Below, in pieces: positions 38,128 through 44,613 of a stretch of DNA of 64,000 bases (its first letter is position 1; each line of letters begins with the position of its first letter). Both the position numbers and the translations under genes were made by a program. The notes below the pieces were generated by a model, which saw only the letters and a list, made by a program, of their open reading frames with translations, was not told where the DNA came from and made no database searches. The DNA comes from Phenylobacterium sp. (lineage in GTDB: Bacteria > Pseudomonadota > Alphaproteobacteria > Caulobacterales > Caulobacteraceae): NCBI RefSeq assembly GCF_030680185.1, contig NZ_JAUXVZ010000029.1, forward strand, positions 62,001-126,000. The letters are read 5' to 3'.

Positions 38128-38168
38128 TTGACCTGAGGCGTCAGGGGTCTATCTACCCAGGTAGATAG
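38128..38168 (+). promoter_or_regulatory. Promoter with overlapping MarR operator
   Basis: A TTGACC -35 at 38128-38133 and a TATCTA -10 at 38150-38155 are 16 bp apart. The -10 lies inside a perfect palindrome CTATCTACC-CA-GGTAGATAG (38149-38168). The palindrome is 27 bp before the MarR gene, so the regulator probably shuts off its own gene and the efflux pump until a ligand binds. Confidence 0.72.
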
Positions 38169-38194
38169 TTCACCTACTTAACTAGATTGCCTCA

Positions 38195-38638
38195 ATGCCC
38201 GCCGAGTCCGCCCTCGATCCCGACCAGCTCGCCGAGCTGCTGCGCCCGGCCTTGCTGCGGGTCGCACGGCGCCTGAGGCAGGAGGCTTCGAAGGCCGGTC
38301 TCTCGGCCCTCGACGTCCTGCTGCTGGTGGAGATCAAGCGCCAGCCCGGCGTCGGCGTCTCCGATCTGGCCGACGCCGAGCAGATGTCCCGCCCGGCCAT
38401 GAGCACCCACATCAAGCGCCTGGAGGCGGCCGGCTGGATCAGCCGACTCAGCCACGCCTCCGATGGCCGCCGTTCGGGCCTGACCATCACGCCGTCCGGC
38501 ATGGCCGCCCTGGCCGAGACCCGTCGGTTGCGCAACGACTGGCTGGCCGCCCGCCTCGGCGCCCTTGGTCCCGACGCCCGCCAGGCCCTGCACGCCGCCG
38601 CCGGCCCGCTCCTGGCCCTGGTGGAGGTCCAGCCATGA
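38195..38638 (+). CDS. MarR-family transcriptional regulator
   Basis: A 147-residue winged-helix regulator. It has LLRVARRLRQEASKAGLSAL, then DVLLLVEIKRQPGVGVSDLA, the recognition helix RPAMSTHIKRLEAAGWISRL and the wing ASDGRRSGLTITPSGMAAL. It ends AARLGALGPDARQALHAAAG. It overlaps the downstream transporter as ATGA, and a palindromic operator lies upstream. It is a local repressor of the efflux gene; the ligand is unknown. Confidence 0.92.
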   Translation: MPAESALDPDQLAELLRPALLRVARRLRQEASKAGLSALDVLLLVEIKRQPGVGVSDLADAEQMSRPAMSTHIKRLEAAGWISRLSHASDGRRSGLTITPSGMAALAETRRLRNDWLAARLGALGPDARQALHAAAGPLLALVEVQP

Positions 38639-40092
38639 CCGAAATCTCCGCCACCCCGGCCGATCCCGACAAGCCCGTCGTCGCCACGGCTGAGGAGCGC
38701 GCCGCGCAGCTCAGCCGCGGCTGGATCGTGCCCGCCGTCATCGGCTCGGCCCTGATGATGCAGACGTTGAACGCCACGGTGCTGTCCAACGCCCTGCCGG
38801 CCATGGCTCGCGACATGGGCGAAGACCCGCTGCGCCTGAACCTGGCCATCACCATGTACCTCCTGGCCGCGGCGGTCTTCCTGCCGATCAGCGGCTGGGC
38901 GGCCGACACCTTCGGGGCCAAGCGGATCTTCGTCCTGGCCATGGGGCTCTATGCGGTCTCCTCGGCCCTGTGCGGCTTCGCCGACACCCTCATGGAGCTG
39001 GTCGGCGCACGGCTGCTCCAGGGCGCCGCAGGAGCCATGATGGCGCCCGTGGGTCGCCTGGTCCTCTTGCGCACCACGCCCAAGAACGAGTTGGTCGGCG
39101 CCATGTCGGTCCTGACTATGCCCGCCCTGCTGGGGCCGGTGATCGGCCCGCCGGTGGGCGGCTTCATCGTCACCTTTTGGGACTGGCCGTGGATCTTCTT
39201 CATGAACCTGCCCATCGCCGCGGCGGGCCTCCTGCTGGTCCTCCGCTTCGTGCCCAATGTCGCCCTTCAGGACGCCCAGCGCCTGGACTGGAAGGGCATG
39301 CTGATGACCGGCATAGGCCTGGCTTGCGTGATCTTCGGCTTCGAGAATCTGGGCCGCGACGTGCTGCCTGCGACCGCCGTGGCGGGGCTGTTCTTCGGCG
39401 GGCTGGCCCTGCTCTGGCTCTATGCCTGGCACGCCCGACGGACCCCGCACGCCATTCTCGACCTCTCCCTGTTCCGGCTGTCCACCTTCCAGGCCTCGGT
39501 GATCGGCGGCGCCTTCATGCGGATCGCGATGGGCGCCACGCCTTTCATGCTGGCCATGCTGCTGCAAGTGGCGTTCGGCATGACGGCGCTGGCGGCGGGC
39601 CTGCTGACCTTCATCGGCGCGGCCGGCGCCCTGATCATGAAGACCACGGCGCCGCCGATCCTGCGCCGCTTCGGATTCCGGCGGGTGCTGATCGTCAACG
39701 CCGTCATCACCGGCGTCTTCTTCATGGCCTATGCCGGCTTCCGCATCGACACCCCCCACTGGGTGATCATGCTGGTGCTGCTGGCCGGCGGCTTCTTCCG
39801 CTCGCTGCAGTTCACGAGCCTCAACGGCCTGGCCTATGCCGAGATCGAGCAGGACCGCATGAGCCGCGCCTCGACCATGTCGGCCATGGCCCAACAGTTG
39901 ATCCAGTCGGTGGGCATTGGTCTCGCCGCCACCCTGATCCACGTCTTCACCCAGATGGCGGGCGAGGCCCAAATGACCGCCGCCACCATCTCGCCGGCCT
40001 TCCTGGTGATCGGCGCCATCACCTTCATCTCGCTGATCTTCTATGTCCGGCTGCCGCGCGATGCGGGCGACGAGATGAATAGTCGAAGCTGA
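38635..40092 (+). CDS. DHA2-type MFS multidrug efflux transporter
   Basis: A 485-residue inner-membrane proton antiporter with about 14 helices. The start is cytoplasmic up to RGWIVPAVIGSALMMQTLNA, which is followed by TVLSNALPAMARDMG, the DHA2/EmrB-type helix 1 signature. Motif A is GWAADTFGAKRIF and motif C GPVIGPPVGGF. The NLPIAAAGLLLVLRFVP segment also fits. It is translationally coupled to the MarR regulator and so is probably induced by its substrates. No membrane-fusion (EmrA) gene is adjacent, so it may work alone. Confidence 0.92.
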   Translation: MTEISATPADPDKPVVATAEERAAQLSRGWIVPAVIGSALMMQTLNATVLSNALPAMARDMGEDPLRLNLAITMYLLAAAVFLPISGWAADTFGAKRIFVLAMGLYAVSSALCGFADTLMELVGARLLQGAAGAMMAPVGRLVLLRTTPKNELVGAMSVLTMPALLGPVIGPPVGGFIVTFWDWPWIFFMNLPIAAAGLLLVLRFVPNVALQDAQRLDWKGMLMTGIGLACVIFGFENLGRDVLPATAVAGLFFGGLALLWLYAWHARRTPHAILDLSLFRLSTFQASVIGGAFMRIAMGATPFMLAMLLQVAFGMTALAAGLLTFIGAAGALIMKTTAPPILRRFGFRRVLIVNAVITGVFFMAYAGFRIDTPHWVIMLVLLAGGFFRSLQFTSLNGLAYAEIEQDRMSRASTMSAMAQQLIQSVGIGLAATLIHVFTQMAGEAQMTAATISPAFLVIGAITFISLIFYVRLPRDAGDEMNSRS

Positions 40093-40112
40093 AAACCCAG
40101 TCTTGACGCCGT

Positions 40113-40142
40113 CCTTCCCCTGCCCCCTATGGCGGGGGAAGG
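40113..40142 (+). promoter_or_regulatory. Hairpin covering the ribosome site of the lipoprotein gene
   Basis: CCTTCCCC (40113-40120) pairs with GGGGAAGG (40135-40142), with a possible inner CCCCC/GGGGG stem. The right arm includes part of the Shine-Dalgarno GGGGGAAGGAG of the gene at 40152. It could also be the terminator of the transporter gene, though no T run follows. Confidence 0.35.
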
Positions 40143-40151
40143 AGCCTCCCC

Positions 40152-40673
40152 ATGAACTTCATGCCTGCAACCGCCGCCGCCGCGGTCCTGGCGCTATGCG
40201 CCTGCTCATCGGCCGAAGAGCCCGCCGCCCCGCCGCCGCCCGCGCCGGCCGCTGAGGCGCCGCCGACGGCCGTCAGCCAACCTGGCCTCTCCTGGGGCAC
40301 GGCGTCCAGCGGCGAAGGCATCGCCCTCATCCTCAGCGACGCCGCCGGCGCGCCGCTGCTGCGCCTGGGCTGCATCCGCAATCCGGCGGTCATGACCCTG
40401 GCGATCGAAGGCTTCACCGCCATCGGCAGCGAAGAGCGCCTCACCGTCGGTCTCGATGATCACCTGTTCGTCTTTGTCGCCGATGCCACGGCCAGGGGCC
40501 CCGGGGTGAAGGCCCAGGCCGACATCTCGACGGACTTCCTTGACCGCCTGGAGGACGCCACGGCGATCCGCGCGGTCTATGGCGACCAGGAACTCGGCCC
40601 GCACGTGCCGCCGCCGGCCGGCATCGCCGCAGGCTTCGCCGCCGAATGTCGCCGGGCCGTCAGCGTCTCTTAG
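40152..40673 (+). CDS. Putative lipoprotein, unknown
   Basis: A 173-residue protein starting MNFMPATAAAAVLALCACSS, with a lipobox LCAC (Cys18), then a proline-rich linker (AAPPPPPAPAAEAPP). The mature domain is beta-rich (GIALILSDAAGAPLLRLGCI, then LTVGLDDHLFVFVADA) and ends AAGFAAECRRAVSVS. The layout is of envelope lipoproteins with a small globular domain; I recognise no family. It is 59 bp after the efflux gene and might be read through from it. Confidence 0.72.
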   Translation: MNFMPATAAAAVLALCACSSAEEPAAPPPPAPAAEAPPTAVSQPGLSWGTASSGEGIALILSDAAGAPLLRLGCIRNPAVMTLAIEGFTAIGSEERLTVGLDDHLFVFVADATARGPGVKAQADISTDFLDRLEDATAIRAVYGDQELGPHVPPPAGIAAGFAAECRRAVSVS

Positions 40674-40685
40674 AGGGCCCGCGCC

Positions 40686-41465
40686 TCAGCGCTTCATCAC
40701 CTGGGCGAGCGCCGTGCAGGCGGCCGAGCCGATCGGCCCCTGCTCGTCATAGAGGAAGCATTCGCCCACGGCGACGCCGTCGCTGGCGCCGTGGTTGACC
40801 ACCTCGAAGCCGACCCATTCCGTCGCCGGCAGCCGGTGCAGATAGACCGTCACGTCGCTGTTGATATAGGCTAGCCCCTTGTCGCCGGCATTGGCGAAGG
40901 GGCTGGTGAAGTCCGCCGCCACGGCCACCCGCGTGAAGGGTGTCAGCGCCTCGCCGCCCACCAGTTCGCGCACCTCGCTCATCCAGGTGCGCTTGACGCC
41001 CACCTGGCCGAAATCGCCGGTGATCCTGCGCATGGCCCACATGCCGCCCATGCCCATGCGCGGGTCCTCGGGCGGCGGAATGTCGTCCGGCTTGGGGACG
41101 TCCCAGTTCCCCGGCGTCCACACCACGCCCTCAGGATTCTGCGTCCGGCGCAGGAACTGGCAGCTGGCCCGTCCCATGCTGACCCCGCCGCTGATGAACT
41201 CGGCGTCCACCACCTTGATGCGCTTGCCCTCGCGCACCACCCGCGTCGTCACCTCCACGGGCGAGAAGTCCGGCAGGCGATACATGTCCACGGTCAGGCG
41301 GGCGGGGATGAAGTCGGGGTCCCCATGCTCGGCCTCCAGGACGTGGCCCAGCAGGCCGACGATCACCCGACCGTGCAGGGACTGTGGATTCCACGGGCCG
41401 CGGGCGGCGGGGGTGGGAAGGAAGCGGCCATCGTCCTGCCGCTGGAAAAACGGGTCATTTGTCAT
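40686..41465 (-). CDS. Acyl-CoA thioesterase-like double hotdog protein
   Basis: A 259-residue protein with two hotdog halves, from ATG 41465. The first half has GPWNPQSLHGRVIVGLLGHV, then IPARLTVDMYRLPDFSPVEV and KVVDAEFISGGVSMGRASCQ. The second half has FANAGDKGLAYINSDVTVYL, then WVGFEVVNHGASDGVAVGEC and GPIGSAACTALA. This is the acyl-CoA thioesterase-like family (TesB-related C-terminal block GIGSSACTL). It should hydrolyse an acyl-CoA; chain length unknown. It lies 41 bp after mnhG on the same strand. Confidence 0.85.
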   Translation of the reverse strand: MTNDPFFQRQDDGRFLPTPAARGPWNPQSLHGRVIVGLLGHVLEAEHGDPDFIPARLTVDMYRLPDFSPVEVTTRVVREGKRIKVVDAEFISGGVSMGRASCQFLRRTQNPEGVVWTPGNWDVPKPDDIPPPEDPRMGMGGMWAMRRITGDFGQVGVKRTWMSEVRELVGGEALTPFTRVAVAADFTSPFANAGDKGLAYINSDVTVYLHRLPATEWVGFEVVNHGASDGVAVGECFLYDEQGPIGSAACTALAQVMKR

Positions 41466-41506
41466 CGCGGCGATCCATCCCGGATTCCCCGCGTTGGGGC
41501 AAGAAC

Positions 41507-41929
41507 TCAGCGCGGGATGTTGAGCTGATCGGTGTCCAGACCTTCGAAGGTCGCCCACCCGGTGCCGAGGCCGGTCTCGGGCAGGCCTTCGGCGATGTGG
41601 TCCATGGGATTGGGGTCGATCTGCCGCCCTTGCCGGTGCAGATGCGCCTTAGCGATCATGTTGGCCGAGATTGGCGCGGTCAGAAACAGGAACAGGGTGA
41701 TCAGCAGCTCATGGGCCGAATAGGTGCCCTGGATCGCCGGAAAGAAGATCATCGAGGCCACCAGAAGGGAGCCGACCCCCAGGGTCGTCACCTTGGTCGG
41801 CCCATGCAGGCGGGTCATCAGGGACGGCATCCGCGTCAGGCCCCAGGAGCCCACCAGGGCGAACACGCCGCCGATGACCAGCAGGGCCGAGATCAGGATT
41901 TCGAAGGGTCCGACATCCATCATCGTCAC
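41507..41929 (-). CDS. mnhG: Mrp Na+/H+ antiporter subunit G
   Basis: A 140-residue membrane subunit. It has three helices (LISALLVIGGVFALVGSWGL, then LGVGSLLVASMIFFP and LLITLFLFLTAPISANMIAK), with the signature RMPSLMTRLHGPTKVTTLG between helices 1 and 2. The tail of about 35 residues is soluble. The GTG start at 41929 overlaps mnhF as GTGA. All six genes (AB, C, D, E, F, G) are present with four-base overlaps, so the complex should be complete and made from one message. Confidence 0.93.
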   Translation of the reverse strand: MTMMDVGPFEILISALLVIGGVFALVGSWGLTRMPSLMTRLHGPTKVTTLGVGSLLVASMIFFPAIQGTYSAHELLITLFLFLTAPISANMIAKAHLHRQGRQIDPNPMDHIAEGLPETGLGTGWATFEGLDTDQLNIPR

Positions 41930-42195
41930 TCCACGATATCGCCGCGCAGCAGGAACTTGCAGTAGGCCACCGTGCCGACGAAGCCGACCATGGCCAGCAG
42001 CAGCGCCGCCTCGAAATACACAGCCGAGCCCTGCTGGATCTGCATCAGCACGATGAGCGCGATGGCGTTGATGGTCAGGGTGTCCAGCGCCAGGATCCGG
42101 TCGGCCGTCGTCGGCCCCCGGGCCAGCCGCCAGAGATTCATCGACATGGCCAGCCCCACACAGGAGATGGCGAACAGAACAGCGATCCCGATCAT
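41926..42195 (-). CDS. mnhF: Mrp Na+/H+ antiporter subunit F
   Basis: An 89-residue subunit with three helices: MIGIAVLFAISCVGLAMSMN, the family core RLARGPTTADRILALDTLTI, and VYFEAALLLAMVGFVGTVAY, ending KFLLRGDIVE. The GPT-ADRI-LDTL block is diagnostic of MnhF/PhaF. It overlaps mnhE and mnhG by four bases each. Related to a hydrogenase-type membrane arm subunit. Confidence 0.93.
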   Translation of the reverse strand: MIGIAVLFAISCVGLAMSMNLWRLARGPTTADRILALDTLTINAIALIVLMQIQQGSAVYFEAALLLAMVGFVGTVAYCKFLLRGDIVE

Positions 42196-42683
42196 GCGAA
42201 GATCCTCATCAGCCGCGCCTCATAGCGGCTCTTGATCCGCGCGACCTCGGCCGCGGGATCGGGGGTGTCCAGGGCGTGGACCAGCAGGGCGCGGCCGCAG
42301 GACGAGACATCACAGGACACCGTGCCCGGCGTCATGCTGATCGTGCCGGCCAGCATGGTGATGGCCTCGGGGCTGCGCAGGTCCAGCGGCACCACCAGCC
42401 AGGCCGAGCGCAGATCCTTCGAGCGCTTGAAGATCACGATCATGGCGATCTGGAAACTGGCCGTGACGATGTCCCACAGCACCAGGCCCAGATAGCCCCA
42501 GGTCGCCGGCCCAAAGCGCACCTTCGGCCTATCGGGCCAGAACGGACTGGTCAGGATCGGCACGATCACCCCGACCATGACCCCCAGCACCAGCCCGCCC
42601 ACCGTCAGGCGGTTGGCCAGCAGCATCCAGACGATGATCAGGGTCACCGTCAGCGCCGGGTGCGGCAGTAGCTTCTTGATCAT
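42192..42683 (-). CDS. mnhE: Mrp Na+/H+ antiporter subunit E
   Basis: A 163-residue subunit. Two N-terminal helices (HPALTVTLIIVWMLLANRLT and VGGLVLGVMVGVIVPILTSP) are followed by a third (TWGYLGLVLWDIVTASFQIA). The conserved AITMLAGTISMTPGTVSCDV block is the MnhE family mark. The C-terminal part is soluble (LLVHALDTPDPAAEVARIKS). It overlaps mnhD and mnhF by four bases. Confidence 0.93.
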   Translation of the reverse strand: MIKKLLPHPALTVTLIIVWMLLANRLTVGGLVLGVMVGVIVPILTSPFWPDRPKVRFGPATWGYLGLVLWDIVTASFQIAMIVIFKRSKDLRSAWLVVPLDLRSPEAITMLAGTISMTPGTVSCDVSSCGRALLVHALDTPDPAAEVARIKSRYEARLMRIFA

Positions 42684-44206
42684 GGCGCGGCCCTCGACTG
42701 TTCCAGGACGGCGTCGGGATAGGGGCCCACATCATAGATCTGAGCCGCCGTAGCGTTGAGATAGGCCGTCGCCGGACCGCCGGCGAGGGTCAGGGCGGCC
42801 AGGGCGGCCAGCAGGGTTGCGACGATGGCCGCCGAGGCCTGAGGCGAGACCGGCGGCCCCGCCTTCACCTGGCCCTCGGTGGCCGCGCTCTTCCAGAAGA
42901 TGGCGCTGCCGGCCCGGGCGAAGGCCAGCAGGCTGATGACCGTGGTGCCCAGGATCAGGCCCCAGGCCCACCAGCCGCCGGTGGTTCCCCTCACGGCGTC
43001 GAGGATCAGCAGCTTGCCGGGGAAGCCCGACAGGGGCGGCAGGCCGACGACGGCGATGGCGGTGAGGAAGAACAGCCCCCCCAGCACCCCAGCCTGCAGG
43101 AAGGGCGGGCTCGGCGCCAGGCTGTCCCCATAGTCCCCGCGCCGCGCCGCGATCATGTCGACCAGCAGGAACAGGGCCGCCGCCGACAGGGTCGAGTGCG
43201 GCAGGTAATAGAGCGCCGCAGCCGTGGACTCCGGCGTGAACATGGCCAGCGCGCAGAGCAGCGTCCCCATGGAGCCGACCACCGCATAGGCGGCCATCTT
43301 GCGCAGATGCCGCGCGCCCAGGACCCCGATGAAACCCAGCAGCAAGGTGGCCAGAGCGGCGGGCAGCAGCCAGGGGCCCGGCGCCCAGGCGAGGTCGCCG
43401 GCGCCCTCGCCGAACACCGTGCTGGTGAAGCGCAGGATGCAGTAGGCGCCGACCTTGGTCATGATCGCAAAGAGGGCCGCCACCGGGGCCGAGGTCGACG
43501 CATAGGTCCGCGGCAGCCAGAAGTGCAGCGGCACGAGCGAGGCCTTCAGGCCGAACACCGCCACCATCAGCAGCCCGCCCGCCAGGATCAGGGCGTGGTC
43601 CCCTGCCGGCGCCTGGGCGACACGCTCGCCCATGTGCGCCAGGTTCAGGGTGCCCGTCGCCCCATACAGCAGCCCGACGGCCACCAGGAACAGGGTCGAA
43701 CCCACCAGGTTCACCACCACATACTGCACGCCGGCCTTCAGCCGCGCCGCCCCGCCCCCATGCAGCATCAGCCCATAGGAGGCGATCAGCAGCACTTCGA
43801 AGAACACGAACAGGTTGAACAGGTCGCCAGTCAGGAACGCGCCATTGAGGCCCAGCAGCTGGAACTGGAACAGCGGATGGAAGTGCCAGCCCTTGCGGTC
43901 GATGCCGCTCGCGATCGCATAGCCCATCACCGGCAGGGCCAGGACGGCGGTGACCACGAGCATCAGGGCCGACAGCCGGTCCAGCACCAGCACGATGCCG
44001 AAGGGCGCCATCCAGTCGCCCATGGCGTAGACATCGACCTGGCCGCTGGCGGCGTGCCTCATCAGGCCGCAGCCGATCGCCAGCAGCGCCAGGCAGGCGG
44101 CCAGGGACAGGGTCCGCGACGCCACGAGCCGGTGTCTCAGGAACAGCAGCATCAGCGGCGCAAGCAGGGCCGGGATCAGGACCGGGGCGACCAGCCAGGG
44201 ATTCAT
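42680..44206 (-). CDS. mnhD: Mrp Na+/H+ antiporter subunit D
   Basis: A 508-residue, 14-helix subunit homologous to complex I antiporter subunits (NuoN/NuoM type). It has the proton-channel block GDLFNLFVFFEVLLIASYGL, the charged-helix segment LKASLVPLHFWLPRTYASTS (with the functional Lys), then MTKVGAYCILRFTSTV and YYLPHSTLSAAALFLLVDMI. It moves ions across the membrane with MnhA. It overlaps mnhC and mnhE by four bases. Confidence 0.95.
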   Translation of the reverse strand: MNPWLVAPVLIPALLAPLMLLFLRHRLVASRTLSLAACLALLAIGCGLMRHAASGQVDVYAMGDWMAPFGIVLVLDRLSALMLVVTAVLALPVMGYAIASGIDRKGWHFHPLFQFQLLGLNGAFLTGDLFNLFVFFEVLLIASYGLMLHGGGAARLKAGVQYVVVNLVGSTLFLVAVGLLYGATGTLNLAHMGERVAQAPAGDHALILAGGLLMVAVFGLKASLVPLHFWLPRTYASTSAPVAALFAIMTKVGAYCILRFTSTVFGEGAGDLAWAPGPWLLPAALATLLLGFIGVLGARHLRKMAAYAVVGSMGTLLCALAMFTPESTAAALYYLPHSTLSAAALFLLVDMIAARRGDYGDSLAPSPPFLQAGVLGGLFFLTAIAVVGLPPLSGFPGKLLILDAVRGTTGGWWAWGLILGTTVISLLAFARAGSAIFWKSAATEGQVKAGPPVSPQASAAIVATLLAALAALTLAGGPATAYLNATAAQIYDVGPYPDAVLEQSRAAP

Positions 44207-44613
44207 GGCTGGGCCTCCACGTCGCTGCGCACCTGCGCCTCGGCGGCCGATGCGCCGGACAGGGCCTCCTGCTCGGCCGACGTCTCCCCGTGCCCGTCCA
44301 CCTGATCGGTGCCGGCTTCCAGGAAGGTGCGCAGGGCCAGCACCACCACCAGGGCGGTCATGCCGAACGCGATAACGATGGCGGTCAGCACCAGCGCCTG
44401 GGGCAGCGGATCGCTATAGGCCGCCACGTCCTTGCCATAGATCGGCGGCTGATCCACGACCAGCCGGCCCGACGAAAACAGGAAGACGTTGATGGCGTAG
44501 GACATGAAGGCCAGGCCCAACACCACAGGGAAGGTCCGGGCGCGCAGCACCAGATAGATGCCCGCCGCCGAGAGGACGCCCACAGCCGAGGCCACGAGAA
44601 ATTCGATGCTCAT
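44203..44613 (-). CDS. mnhC: Mrp Na+/H+ antiporter subunit C
   Basis: A 136-residue subunit of the NuoK type with three helices: EFLVASAVGVLSAAGIYLVL, then VLGLAFMSYAINVFLFSSGR and ALVLTAIVIAFGMTALVVVL. The GRLVVDQPPIYG loop and DPLPQALVLTAIVI block are diagnostic. The C-terminal tail is longer and more acidic than usual (DQVDGHGETSAEQEALSGAS). It overlaps mnhA and mnhD by four bases. Confidence 0.94.
   Translation of the reverse strand: MSIEFLVASAVGVLSAAGIYLVLRARTFPVVLGLAFMSYAINVFLFSSGRLVVDQPPIYGKDVAAYSDPLPQALVLTAIVIAFGMTALVVVLALRTFLEAGTDQVDGHGETSAEQEALSGASAAEAQVRSDVEAQP

Noticed and set aside
38182..39972. A 596-codon minus-strand frame
   Set aside because: Antisense to the MarR and DHA2 transporter genes, rich in Gln/Gly/His/Arg and without motifs.
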